Of a stretch of 64,000 bases of DNA, positions 22,095 to 34,481 are shown in pieces; positions within the stretch are counted from its first letter, which is position 1; each line of letters begins with the position of its first letter. Both the position numbers and the translations under genes were made by a program. This DNA is from Ottelia alismoides (lineage: Eukaryota > Streptophyta > Magnoliopsida > Alismatales > Hydrocharitaceae), in NCBI GenBank assembly GCA_037367405.1, contig JAZKJV010009322.1, forward strand, positions 124,001 to 188,000. The letters are read 5' to 3'. The notes beneath the pieces are model-generated. The model was not told the origin of the DNA. It saw nothing but the letters and a program-made list of their open reading frames with translations, and ran no database searches.

Positions 22095-24176
22095 GATGTG
22101 GTCTCTTGACTCACATCTATTGCATCTCATGCCTGATTATCACTGATCGTCCGACCTGTATAGATCCAGATGTCCATATCATCACACTCTTTAGTCCCAC
22201 ATCCCTTTCTTCATCTTTTGATTATGCTATACTTAGGGTGTACTTTACCCTAAGTATAGGGGGGATGTTGGACCTGTGAGTATTTCTTTTGATTCATTCT
22301 ACCCCTGTCTTTGCTGCCTATACTTAGCGACATTTTACCCTAAGTATAGGGGGGTAGGCCCTGTACATTCGCCACTCGGTTTTCCCTTTTGTGTACAGCC
22401 TGCTATACTTAGGATTATTTGCTCCTAAGTATAGGGGGAAAAGCCGAGTGTCTTCTTGATTTTCTATTCATTTATTCGTCTTTGTATATAGCCTTCCTTT
22501 TCACTTACCTATACTAAGCACGAGTTATGTCTTCTTCATCGCTCTTGACTCTGAGGACATCATTCGAGCTAAGTATAGGGGGGTGTGTATATATTTCATA
22601 TATACTTTAGCCATAACTCGTACTTTGGGTGAGTGTGTTAATAAATAAAAATGGTAAAAACCCCAAAACCACAAAAATTAAAAATTTTCCCAGTAAATAA
22701 TCACTCTTTTATTGCACATACATAGCTAGTGTACAAATTACTTTTGTAAAAATGTTTTCAAAACCTTTTTGTGTAAAGTTTGTATATATATTTTCTTATC
22801 AAATTTATGTATATAGTACAAAATTTTTCCAAAATGTTTTGAAAATTAAAAGTTTGCAAAAATCTTGTGTAAATGTGTGTAAATACTTTTGCAAAACTTG
22901 CATTTCATGCATTCATCCATTCATGATTTCAAAACATTTTTCAAAAATGTTTGCATGTTTGTAAATATTGTGTAAATAGCATCTTTGTATATATGTATAT
23001 AGTTTCCTAGATTATAGTTGACATTTAAACTAGCCTGGAATTAAATTGGGAAATGGAGCTTGATTAAGATCTTAATCCATCTAATTTATAAGAGGAACCT
23101 TATAGGACTTAGGGTTAAGGCTTTTTCAGGTCCATAGTGACTTAATTCTTTGAGTCCACTAGGCTATGATCACATGTCAGCTCAATGAGCCTAAGTAGAG
23201 CACTTAACAAGACACACAGGACTCATATAGACAATGGCTTTACTTGGACCAACACTTAGCACCGAGCTCTCTACGGATGAGGTTGTGAGGAGGCAGTCTT
23301 CCTTGACTTGGGGTAGCATATGAGGGCAGTACTTCTAGGCAGAACCTCTCTTCTTCTTTTAGTAAAGGAAGTGCATCTCAACTTGGTCTGGTTGCCATGA
23401 GGTCTAACGACGGGAGTTGTGGGTTGCAATAATGCTTCAAAAGAGGGATAGTCTACTGGGTCAAGAGGAAAAACTCCTTGTATATATGCTGCACAGGTAT
23501 ATGTTGTATAGATGCACTTGAAAAAAATGCAAAAAAGAAAATAACTCCAAAAAAGTGGTGGGTCTGATAGAAAATGATAATCCCACCGGAGTATGTATAT
23601 AGTGCAATAAGCAAAGCTTGAGATTCATGTCCCACCTTATGTAGCTTGCAGCAGGGAGACTTGGCTACACTGGTTGAGCTCCCAAGGATACATGGCTACA
23701 CTGTCCATGGTCCATTCTCTTCTTCCCCCTCTTCTTGAATCGGTAGAACTTGAACTTAGAAGGGAATACCCCGCTCCTCGAGGAAAGAGTGGCCAGATTG
23801 GGGTCATAGAGTTACCTTGTTGGGGAGGGTTGTCAAGTTGCCATTTCTGAGGTGGAGAGCTTATACCTCACATTCACAGTACAAGGAAAGATTCATGGTC
23901 TTCAGGGTTTGTGTTTGATGACTTGTTCTGATCTGGATTGTTGAGGAGTCTTGATTATAGATTGGTGGAACTTAGAGGCTGTTGAGTCTTAAGCTTAAGT
24001 CCAAATAAGGTTCCGACACATTAATAATCCAAAGATCTGATCGAGCTCCATAATTCAATTTAATGAAGGCAAGTTTAATATTCAACCTTGATCCATGTAC
24101 ATTCTCCTCTTTTTCTTTTTCTTTCTCTTTTTCACTTCTTTTTCAAATAAGTGTTTGCTAAGGGACTAGCAAAGTT
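22095..24176 (+). other. Copy A 3' non-coding region (no env)
   Basis: These 2.1 kb between integrase and the PPT are where Athila relatives may carry an env-like gene. The longest open frame here is about 70 codons and has no signal peptide, membrane segment or recognised domain. The region holds three hairpins (22227-22434), a PPT-like ctaagtatagggggg at 22569, T-rich sequence (22640-23000), and blocks conserved in X, B, C and E (23000-23420 and 23590-24180). Confidence 0.8.
22227..22434 (+). repeat. Three hairpins made of PPT-like sequence
   Basis: Hairpin 1: CTATACTTAGGG at 22227-22238 pairs with 22248-22259 (12 bp, 9-nt loop). Hairpin 2: arms 22318-22327 and 22340-22349 (10 bp). Hairpin 3: arms 22403-22414 and 22423-22434 (12 bp). 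Each right arm runs into a G-run, giving AAGTATAGGGG, which is nearly identical to the real PPT before the 3' LTR. Equivalent hairpins occur in X, B, C, E and F. Confidence 0.9.
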
Positions 24177-24188
24177 AAGTATAGGGGG
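24177..24188 (+). other. Polypurine tract before the 3' LTR of A
   Basis: AAGTATAGGGGG abuts the TG of the LTR. It is the expected plus-strand primer position. The same sequence precedes the 3' LTRs of C (about 40912-40922), E and F (inverted), and a variant precedes B. Confidence 0.75.
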
Positions 24189-27100
24189 TGATGAATACTA
24201 ATTCATCACTCTTTATTCTTATATTTTAGCTACAAAACCCTTTGCAAATGCATGTAGATATTTGTAAATACAAATAATTACCAAAAAGCATGCATAGTGT
24301 AAAAAGTAATAATTAGCATGTTTTTTGTGCAAAAATAAAAGAATAAAGAATTAAAAGAAAAAGAGGGAAATATTTAGAATAAATATTGAGCAGCCTAATT
24401 CCAAGGGAGGGCTCAGTGTGGGCCTGACTGCATAAAAGCCAAAGTAGAGAGAGATACGGAGCTCATATGTGTAAATATATCTGTAAATATAATAAAAATT
24501 TTTTCCTCTAAAATAGAATAAAATGGGCTTGTAAATACTTGTATATATTATTACATACAAAATCAATATAAAAATAGAAAAATTAAAAAGAAAATAAAAA
24601 TAACTTTCCTTGTACATAGTCACCATGTATATAAGACCACACTTATATTTATTTAGCCTTGTAAATAAATAAATTAAAATCCCTAAAAATTTGTATATAT
24701 TCTATCTTTTATGTTGTAAATAAATAAAATAAAAACCATAAAAACAAAAATCAAATAAAAAGAACAAAATTAAAAACCAAAAAGAATATTGTATATATAC
24801 CATGTATATAATTATATATATCTATTTATTTTACCCTTGTAAATAAATAATAAAAATAAAATAAAAACATCAAAATATACCTAATTTTATGGTATAAATA
24901 AATAAAATATACAATGGGAATAAAAATATACAAAAATTATTAATTAAAAATCAAAAATTAAAAATCTATATTGTATATATACCTATATATAGCTCTGTAG
25001 TGTACATACCCTATTTTTATTTCAAAAAAATAATTAAAAATAAAAAAAATAGAAAAAAAAATAAAATAAACATTTTTCATGTTTTAAGTTTTTCCTAAAT
25101 CGGCCATTTTCTATTTTTAAATGAATTTTCAAATCATTTCCACATGGCCAGCTCTCATTGGTCCACGGGGGACGTTGACCCCCCGGTCAACTCCCCCCTT
25201 GGACCACTTCCCACGGGTCCATGACGCCCGACCCGATTTCACCGATTTATCGCGTCATGACCCGATCACCAAATCCAAAATTTCCGGGTGCTACTCCTTC
25301 CTCGTACGTCTGAGATCCTCGCCCGGTTGATCGCATTGGGATCCGCGCCTCGCCGTGCCCTGCCCGACCTGATCTAGCCGGACCCTTTGCCGTATAAAGT
25401 CCGAGCTCCGCCTCCATTTCATTCCATCTTTGGATCGCTTCTCTCCACCCTAGGACCTCCACAGACTCCGCGAGAGTGACAGCTCGCTTCCGGCCGTGTC
25501 GCAGCGAGGAAAGGGAGACCGGACCACTGATCCGGCGATTTCGCACTGCCGTGGGCCGCCCGAAGTTGGTGCTCGAGCCTCGAGCATCGACGACCCTTGA
25601 GGCTAGGACCTGAAGCATCCCCAGCTCCTCCACAGTCGACTCCATCCAGTAGGTAGTCCCAGTTCTTTCCCTATTTCTTCAATTTTGCTTTTCGCCCATT
25701 TCTCTCTGTCGCCGTCCATCGCTGATTCCGACCACCCTCGCCTTCGTCCCGATCATCGGAGTCACCCATCATCTCCGCCTTTCCTCCGCGCACATTCTCC
25801 ACCCACTCATCCAACCCAGTTCGCACAGGAACTAGGATTGGGGATCCTCCGCCGTCGCTTCACCGGAGCCCCTCCATTCAGACGCACTGTTCACCTCCAC
25901 CACCCCTAACCGGGTCGAGGCACTTTGCCCTCGACCCAGGAGCTTGTTGCTTGGCTTTGCAGGTTCATCCGAGCCCATCTGAGGGCATCGAATCTTTGGA
26001 GCAGCAACTCCTCCTCCGCCGACGTCGCCTGAGCTCTCTGGAGCTCCGCTGCGTCATTGGAGAGGACCATTCGACGCGGGAGGCCAAGGCGTAGCATCTC
26101 CGATCTTCAGCAGCCTCCGAGGAGCTCTACCCTTACGCGCACGAGCCCGGCGAAGTTCACCGGCCGCCTGTTCATCGAGCATCCTCCGCAACCGTCAGAT
26201 CATCCTCCATCTCCAGTTCAGATCGTAGCCGTTCACGCAAGGAGCAGCCCCGACCGTCCGATCTTGGGAGGCTTGATCGTGACCGTCGACGTAGCGAGCC
26301 TTAGCCACAACGCCTCATAGCCATCCGATTCCCCACGTGGCACGCCCTCCGCCGTTCGATCGCACTGAGGGCTCCTTTGTTGAGGCGCCACCCTTCCCCG
26401 ACCGTCCGATCTCCACGTGGCGCCCATCTGACCCTCGACTTAATAAAGGGTAAATTTCTCTTAGTCCCTTAGATTTTTAGATGTTCGTCTTTAGTCCTGT
26501 AAATATTTTAAAACCTTTATTTTAGTTTGGTAATTTGCATAGTGGACCATGTCTTTTTTTGTATTTGCTTTTATACCCCTGTTTGTAGTGGAACACGTGC
26601 TTCGACACGTGCGTTTGTGGGATATTTGTATGTATGGACCTATGGTTTCCGGGTGTTAATGAATGAAGTTATACTTTTGATATTTGCAGAAATTCCCCTG
26701 TAAGTGGTTTAATTGTGCATGTGCGTTATTTAGTGGGTAATTTACACTTACGCCCCTGGACTTTTAGTACGTGTTACTAACTAGTCCATGGACCTAAGTT
26801 TTCTTGCAAATAGGTCCCTGAGTGCCCAGGTCACGCGCCTCGCACGTGCATTCTTAGAGAATTTGCACCGGACCCCCTGGAACTTGTTTTATTTGCGTAC
26901 AGGTCCCTGTGCATTGTACCATTGTTTTTGATTTTAATAAAATAGCAAACTAACTCCAACTTTGATGAAAATTGGACACATGGCTCTTTCCATGGCGTTT
27001 CTCTAAATTTTGGAGACATTTTTTATTATTTTTGATATTTTTAAAAATTCAAAAACACACATTTTCTTTACTGTCTAGCTTTAAAAATCATAAAAAAATA

Positions 27101-27879
27101 TTAAAACACCTCTAAAAATTACAAAAAAATTATATAGTGTTTCTTTTGTGTTGTTTGATTTTCTGACCAATTTTGGGCATTTTTGGATTTATAAAACCCA
27201 TAAAAATTACAAAACCCTTAAAAACCCATAATAATTCTAGTAATTAAAAGAAAAATCAAAACTTAATAATTCTGGTGCCTAAATTTTCCTTGCATTTTCT
27301 ACTATACAGGAAAATTACCTTCAGACCTTGATAGGACCATTATCCATTTTATTTTGGTCCTCCAAGTCTGACTGGACATTACCTCACTTTTCTTGTCTTG
27401 TTTGATTTTTAGAAAATTCAATAAAAATCAGACAATTACCAAAAATTAACCAAAAATAGTAAAACAATATATAAAACATAAAACATTTTTGTTTGAATTT
27501 TTGGATGATTTTTGAGTAGTTAAATAATTGTTTGTAGTTGCTTGATTTCTTGCTTTTCTATTTTCTTTATTAATTGAAAAATCCAAAAAATTTTTAAAAA
27601 CATTAAAAATCCATCAAAAAACATTTTATTTTATTTTATCTTTATTTAGACTATTTCGTAGGCCGCGAGGCCATTACGTGCTCCCTGAGTCCGACCATGG
27701 TCGCTATACCAGGCTAATCCAATAGCCAGGACCGCTATTATTTTTATTTGATTTTCATTCTATTTTGGTGGTCTGCTCATATTTTTCTTAATTGAGCCGA
27801 GGTTTCTATCGATCCGGGTCGCAACGACCCGAGTGTGATATTTTTACCTGATCCGGATTGGTAGGATTTTGGCTTATCA
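24189..27879 (+). repeat. Copy A 3' LTR (3691 bp)
   Basis: Near-identical partner of 10124-13817. It starts TGATGAATACTA and ends GGCTTATCA. Substitutions are mostly transitions. The 60-bp-periodic array starts at 26534. A hairpin with 7-bp arms around CAA lies at 27815-27831 near the end. Confidence 0.93.
25393..25399 (+). promoter_or_regulatory. TATA box in 3' LTR A
   Basis: TATAAAG at the position equivalent to 11329 of the 5' LTR. An outward-reading promoter here would transcribe into the remainder of copy B's gag. Confidence 0.55.
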
Positions 27880-27883
27880 ACAG

Positions 27884-28480
27884 TCGGTGGCGCCTCGTTT
27901 GAGCGACGACCCCATGCAGCTTCAAGAGCGCCAGACGAGGAGGAGAGTGGTACTGATGCCGCCCGTGATGATGATGATGACAGTGGTGCTGAAGCCACTA
28001 AGGATGTTGATCCAGCTGATGGTACTAAGGCCGTAACTTCACCAAATGGAGGAGGTGGTGCTGATGCCACCAGAGATGCTGAGCCAGAGCGTAGTACTAA
28101 TGTCGCGAGTCAAGATGTCGTGGGTGGTACTGAGGCCACCAGCTCTTCTCCTGTTGCATTTCCTGCTAGTCATGTATCTCAGGACTGTTTTGAGAATAAA
28201 GGAAAGGGTTTTTCATTTGTGAGTCCATATGATTGACGATTTATGTATGGATTCTACTTTGCCACAACAGCATAGACCCAATCCTTACCCTTCATCTGAG
28301 AAGGGCCCAACCGTCCCCTTTCCCCAAGAACTCCACTTGGCCAAGGGACCTAAAAAAGAAAATCTAAAAAATCACACCAGCGACAGTTCATCCAGAAGAT
28401 GATGGACATATTTCATATATAGCTGACTCTACAGGAGGCCTTGGAGCACATCACCCTCTTCTACAGGAACCTCAGAGATA
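27884..28480 (+). pseudogene. gag: Copy B: gag, second part after the A insertion
   Basis: B's gag resumes with the acidic tail that aligns with A 17566-18200. It has the same two-module GTEA repeat (27949-28139) and then a Lys-rich stretch (28350-28390). Stops and small indels are frequent. Its frame was continuous with 8663-10123 before copy A inserted. Confidence 0.85.
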
Positions 28481-29173
28481 GGACTGCTGTTCGCATGAGG
28501 AGGAGGTACCACCAGTCAGAGATCCATGTGCTCACTCGTGCCACTTGCTTCGCCATCCAGACAATCTGCCAGCCTAGAGGCCAGATGTAGGAGCTTCCTA
28601 TATCAGATGCCATATTCATGGGTAGAGGTTCGATCAGACTCTATTAGATAGCGGTTCTTTCATCAACCTACTTCCGACAGCCTTACTTGACCGATTCGAG
28701 TTTGGCCTTCTCCGACAGAGTAGGACGATCCTTCAGTTTGCTGATCGATCTGTCAAGAGGCTGAAGGGGTTGCTGAAGGACGTTGTCATCACGATTTTGG
28801 GCCTGAAATTCACCGTGGACTTCGTTGTGTTGGACATGAAGATCCCTGAGTCCGTGACCGATACCCCCATCATTTTAGGACGCCCGTTCTTGGCCAGAGC
28901 ACAGGCGGTGTCTGATCATGATAGCGGGAATGTATACTTTTGCGTCGAGGATGAGAGTATAAAAATAGAGACGATCTATGAGACTAAAGCCAAAGATTCA
29001 GCTTGCTCAGACCCGCCTACAGATTCAGTGTAGATGACAGAGGCAGAGCGAGACATCCACCAGGATTGTAATTTTGTGATCATAGACGATAAGGCAGTTT
29101 GGGCAGACCCAGTTTCACGAGCCATCCTCTCACCTTCAGAGTCCGCTGATGCACAGATAAAGTAAAGGAGAGC
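28481..29173 (+). pseudogene. pol: Copy B aspartic protease and start of linker
   Basis: Protease homologous to A 18206-18680. The catalytic LLDSGSFIN segment lies near 28642-28668, after an indel-disturbed stretch (28560-28640). The C-terminal half is open at 28770-29033, with IILGRPFLAR near 28872. The TAG at 29031 replaces a CAG kept in copy A. Near 29160 a 1-base length difference from A changes frame before RT. The role would be polyprotein processing. Confidence 0.85.
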
Positions 29174-31030
29174 TTGGAGAGCACATTCCTGGTACATGAT
29201 ATAGATGAGCCAGCAGATCGTGTTCACGATAGCGAGGCAGTTGATTTTTGTGATTCAGATTCAGATCCCTCGGAGTCGGATATTGATTGGGCTGAGTTCG
29301 GTGATATAATTTCAGATATGACTTCCACAGAGCCAGCAGCTAGGGTGGAGACTGATCCCATTCAGAGCACAAACACACTAGCAGAGCAGTCTTCACCAGA
29401 TTCTTATTTTCAGCGAGAGTTCTCATTCTCCCATGCAGATTTGGACGCATTCACTCAGACTTTTCAGAGGCCAGATCAACCAGCACCATGTTCTCCAGAG
29501 CTGAAGCCCTTGCCGTCATCACTGAAATTTAGGTTCCTTGCAAGTGAGCATGAGATGCACCCAGCCATTATCCTAGTGGATTTGACTGGAGAGCAAGAAT
29601 CCCGTCTGATGGGGGTTCTTGAAAAGAACCGCAAGGCGATAGGATGGAGCGTAGCCGATCTCCAGGGGATAGGCCTGGCCTTGTGCTCCCACCACATCTA
29701 TCTCGAAGAGGACGCGAAGTCGTCATGTGAGTTCCAGCGGTGGCTGAACCTGAATCTTCGAGAGGTTGTCATGAAGGAGATTTCGAAATTGTGGAGCGTC
29801 GAATTTATATATCCCATCTCCGACTCCAAATGGTTTAGTCCCTTACATGTGGTGCCCAAGAAGACGAGCATCACCACAGTTGTTAGTGAGTCTGGAGAGG
29901 AGATCGCTACCCGGGTACCCACTTCTTGGAGGGTCTGTGTGGACTACAGACGATTGAACCAGTCCACCAAGAAGGATCATTTCCCGCTGCCTTTTATTGA
30001 TCAAATTATAGAGAGGCTAGCAGGGAAGAGTCATTACTGCTTTCTGGAAGGGTACTCTGGATACAATCAAGTGGCCATTGCGCCCGAAGACCAGGACAAG
30101 ACTACATTCACCTGTCCCTTTGGGATATATGCTTTCAGATGGAAGCCCTTTGGTCTATGTAACGCCCCAGTGACATTCCAGAGGTGCATGTTGTTCATCT
30201 TTTTGGACATGGTGGGTGAGTGCTTGGAGGTCTTCATGGACGACTTTTAGGTCCATGGCGATGGGTTTGATGCTTGTCTTGACTGCCTAGACCACATCCT
30301 TCAGCTATGCATTGAGGTCCATCTTGTGCTTTCTTGGGAGAAGAGTCACTTCATGGTAACTCAAGGGATGGTGCTTGGCCATATCATCTCCAACAGGGGA
30401 ATGGAGGTTGATCCGACCAAGGTGGATATCATTAGGAAACTCAGTCTACCGTCCAACTTTCGACAGTTACAGTCCTTTCTGGGGCACGTCGGTTTCTACC
30501 GACGATTCAATCATGATTTCAGCAGGATTGCCCGGGCGTTGACTAATTTACTGACGAAAGACACCGAGTTCATTGTGGATGATAAGTGTCTAGCGTCATT
30601 TGAGACTCTCAAGAGTCTAGTTGTAGAGGCTCCTATCCTCCGGCCGCCTAATTGGTCTCTCCCTTTCAAAATCATGATGGATGCCTCCGATTTTGCCATA
30701 GGGGTCGTGCTGGGACAGAGGAGGGATGGAGCGCCATTTGCCATACACTACGCTATCCGTACTTTCGATGCTGCTCAACGGAACTACACTGTCACTAAGA
30801 AGGAGATGCTAGCCGTAGTGTTCGCCCTAGATAAGTTCAGATCGTACATCATTGGATCTAAGGTTACCATTTTCACAGATCATATTGCCATCAGGTACCT
30901 TATGGCCAAGAAGTATGCCAAAGAGAGATTGACTTGATGGATCCTTCTACACCACGAGTTTGACATTGAGATTAAGGATATGCCTGGAGTCAAGAATGTG
31001 GTGGCAGATCATCTATCCCGATTAGAGAAT
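29174..31030 (+). pseudogene. pol: Copy B reverse transcriptase and RNase H
   Basis: The best-preserved RT of the window: frame 29174-30250 is open for 358 codons. It holds the acidic linker, GVLEKNRKAIGW, RVCVDYRRLN, FPLPFIDQIIERL, YSGYNQV, FGLCNAPVTF and FMDDF, and ends at a TAG (30248) directly after the catalytic FMDD. The same frame resumes and is open at 30326-30937 through SFLGHVGFYRRF, MMDASDF (first RNase H Asp retained), KKEML and FTDH. It then ends at TGA 30935, where A has a sense codon. The region closes at NVVADHLSRL (about 31000). No frameshift separates RT from RNase H, unlike copy A. Confidence 0.92.
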
Positions 31031-32389
31031 CTTGAGGATTCTGAGCAGATTGAGCCTATTTTTGAGACCTTCCCAGATGAGGCGATCCTTGCTATCGTCT
31101 CTCTCCCTTGGTAGACCTACATTGTCAAATATCTTGTAGCCAAGAAGGTTCCACAAGGTTGGCCCAGGCAGCGACTTGAGACCTTCCTAGTGTAGGCCAA
31201 GTTCTACCATTGGGAGGATCCCGTCCTTTATCATGATGGAGGGGATAGCATCTGGCGTCGGTGCATTCCTTAGGAAGAGCATTATAGCATCCACACTTAC
31301 TGCCACAAACTTGAGGCAGGAGGACATCACTCTGGGAGGAGAACGACACAGAAAGTGCTCCAATCTGGCCTATGGTGGCCTACCCTCTTCAAGGATTCTG
31401 ATGAATTCGTGAAGAGGTGTACTGACTGTCAGAGGATGGGCACTTGTGGACAGCATGATATGATGTCGATGCAGCCCATTCACTTCTGTGAGGTTTTTGA
31501 CGTATGGGGAATCGATTTCCTGGGTCCATTCCCTAAGAGTTAGGGATTCGAGTACATTCTGTTGGCCGTGGATTATGTGAGTCGTTGGGTTGAGGCTATC
31601 CATGCCCGAACCGTAGATGCTAGGGTTGTATGCTGATTTTTGAGGAAGAATATCATTTCACAGTTCGGGGTTCCTAAAGTATTCATATCTGACGGGGGGT
31701 CTTATTTCATCAACGATAAGGTAAAGGCCCTTGCTAGCGAGTTCAGCATTGACCATTGAGTAGCCACATCGTATCATCCTCTGACCAATGGTCTTGCTGA
31801 AGTGTCGAAAAGGGAGTTCAAGACTATATTGCAGAAGGTCGTCTGCCCTGACCGAAAGGATTGGTCATAGCTTTTGGACTCGCTTTTGTGGGCATATCGG
31901 GCGTACTTCAAGACACCTTTGGGTACATCTCCCTTTCGCCTCATTTATGGCAAGCCCTGCCATTTACCTGTTGAGCTTAGACATAGGTCACTTTGGGCAG
32001 TCACAGATATACTTCTAGATCCAGTGAGTGTAGGAGACCAAAGGAGTGCAGAGTTGGCAGCCCTGGAGGAGCTTCAAGATGCAGCCTTTTCGAGCAGCTT
32101 ACAATATAAGGAGAGAGTGAAGGAGTAGCACGATTCTCATATCAGCCACAAGCAGTTCAAGCCAGGACAGAGAGTATAATTGTTCGATGCCAGGCTTCTC
32201 TTATTTCCAGGGAAGTTGCAGAGAAAATGGAAGGGACTATACCTGGTCCGAAAGGTACACGACAACGGGAGTATTGACATATCAGAGTTGTCATCTGAGT
32301 CTACCTTTTGTGTTAACAGGCGGCGGCTCAAACCATATCTAGATCATGAGCCACTGGTCGTTGACGTCGCCCGTATTCATTTTGCGTGA
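31031..32389 (+). pseudogene. pol: Copy B integrase
   Basis: The HHCC finger (YCHKLEAGGHHSGRRT, CTDCQRMG near 31420) and the DDE core (GIDFLGPFP near 31510, ISDGGSYF near 31689, and a Glu in [10 protein letters not shown] near 31797) are recognisable. The C-terminus ends at stop 32387-32389, as in copy A. Stops include 31271 (TAG for CAG), 31541 (TAG for CAG), 31635 (TGA), 31756 (TGA for CGA), 31867 (TAG for CAG) and 32126 (TAG for TGG). The frame is otherwise that of B's RT. Confidence 0.9.
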
Positions 32390-34481
32390 GATGTGGTCTC
32401 TTGAATCACATCTATTGCATCTCACGCATGATTATCATTGTTCTCCCGCCTTGTATAGATCTAGATGTCCATATCACACCATTCTTCAGTCCAACATCCA
32501 ATTTGCATCTTTGACCATGCTATACTTAGGGTGTACTTTACCCTAAGTATGGGGGTGAGAGACTTTCAATTTTCTTTTGATTCTTTTCTGCCTCTGTTTT
32601 GCTGCCGATACTTAGGGATATTTTATCGTAAGTAAAGGGGAGGTAGACCCTGTACATTCTTCCACTCAGATTTCCCTTTGCGTACAACCTACTATACTTA
32701 GGATTACTTGATCCTAAGTATAGGGGAAAAACCCCGAGATTCTTTTCCATTCTATTCTTTCATTCGTCTTAGTAGTATAGGTTTTCTTCACTTCCCTATA
32801 ATAAGCACGGGTTATTTCTTCTTCAATCGCTCTTGATTCACTCTGAGGACATCGTTCGAGCTAAGTATAAGGGGGTGTCGTATATATTCCATATATACTA
32901 TAGCCATAACTCGTACTTTGTGTGAGTATGTTTATAAATAAAATGGCTAAAATCCTAAAAAATCCATAAAAATTTAAAAAAACTTTCTTGTACATAAAAT
33001 TCTTTATTTCACATACATAGCTATTTATAAAATTATTTTTGTAAAAATATTTGTAAAAATGTTTTGTGTAAAGATTTTGTAAATATTTTCATATCAAAAT
33101 TATGTATATAGTAAAAAATATTTGTAAAATGTTTGAAAAACAAAAAGTTTGCAAAAATCCTTGTAAATATGTGTAAATATTTTGCAAAACTTTTGCATTC
33201 ATGCATATATCCATGTTTTCAAACATTTAAAAAAATTTACATATTTTCAAAAATATTCAAAAATTACATTTTTTTTGAATATTTGTATACTTTTTCCGAA
33301 TCATAGTTGACATTTAAACTAGCCTGGAATTAAATTGATAAATGGATCTTGTTTAAGATCTTAATCCACCTAATTATAAGAGGAACCTTATAGGGCTTAG
33401 GGTTGAGACTTTTTAGGTCCATGGTGACTAAATTCTTTGAGTCCACTAGGCTCTTATCATATGTCATCTTGATGAGCCTAAGTAGAACACTTAACAACAC
33501 ACACATGACTCTCGCAGATAATGGCTTTACTTGGACCAGCACTTTACATCTAGCTCTCTACGGATGAAGTGGTGAGCAGACGGTCTTCTTTGACTTGGGG
33601 TAGCATATGAGGGTAGTACTTCTAGGCGGAACCTCTCTTCTTCTTATAGTGAAGGAAGTGCGTCTCAACTTAGTCTCGTAGCAGTGAGGTCTAAAGACAG
33701 GAGTTGTGGGTTGCAATAATGCTTCAAAAGAGGGATAGTTTGTTGGCTCAAGAGGAAAAACTCATTATGTATATATGCTGCACCATGTAGATATGTTGTA
33801 CATATGTACGTCAAAATAAAGTGCAAAAAGAAAAACTCCAAAACAATTGGTGGGTCTGATAAAAAATGAAATACCTACCATAGTGTATATAGTCAAATAA
33901 AGCAAAGATTATGTTACCCATGCCCATCTCATGAAGCTTGCAGTAGGGAGACTTAGCTACATTGGTTGAGCTCCCAAGGATACATGGCTACACTGGCCAT
34001 GGTCCATTCTCTTCTTCCTCCTCTTCTTGAGCCGGTTGAACTTGAACTTAGAAGGGAATACCCCGCTCCTTAAGGAAAGAGTTGCCAGACCAGGGTATTA
34101 GAGTTACCTTACTGAGGAGGGTTGTCACTTTTCCATTTCTGAGGTGGGGAGCTACATATCACTTACACAGTACAAGAAAAGATTCATGGTCATTAGAGTT
34201 TGTGTATGTAGACTTGTTCTGATCTGGATTGTTGAAGAGTATTGACTATAGATTAGTGGAACTTAGACGTTGTTGAGTTTTAAACCTAAGTCAAAATAAG
34301 GTTCCGACCAATTAATACTCCAAAGATCTGACTGAGCTCCATACTTCAATATAATGAAGACAAGCTTAATAATCCGCCTTGATTTACCTTCTTTTTCTTC
34401 TTTTTCTTTTCCTTTCTCTTTTTCACTTCTTTTTCAAATAAGTGTTTGCTAAGGGACTAGCAAAAGTAAAGTATAGGGGAG
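32390..34481 (+). other. Copy B 3' non-coding region
   Basis: Homologous to 22095-24176 of copy A. It has the PPT-like hairpins (first at 32520-32552, then about 32610 and 32690-32725), the T-rich block, the conserved blocks around 33300-33560 and 33900-34170, and a purine-rich run just before the LTR. There is no gene. Confidence 0.8.

Larger units (their letters stand above)
10124..27879 (+). mobile_element. Copy A: complete Athila-lineage Ty3/gypsy retrotransposon
   Basis: The element has TG...CA-bounded LTRs of 3694 and 3691 bp, a tRNA-Asp PBS, gag, protease, reverse transcriptase, RNase H, integrase, a 2.1-kb 3' non-coding region and a purine tract immediately before the 3' LTR. It interrupts the gag of copy B: the flanks CCAGT (10119-10123) and ACAGT (27880-27884) form a target-site duplication with one mismatch, and removing A makes B's gag continuous with A's own gag around 17563. 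The LTRs differ at a few per cent of positions by eye (about 7-8 changes in 200 bp of the GC-rich part), suggesting the youngest insertion among the plus-strand copies. Coding capacity is destroyed by stops and at least two frameshifts. No chromodomain and no env-like frame are seen. Confidence 0.93.

Noticed and set aside
22095..24176. Possible env-like gene after pol, as in some Athila relatives
   Set aside because: Only short open frames, none with a signal peptide, membrane span or similarity between copies A, B, C and E.
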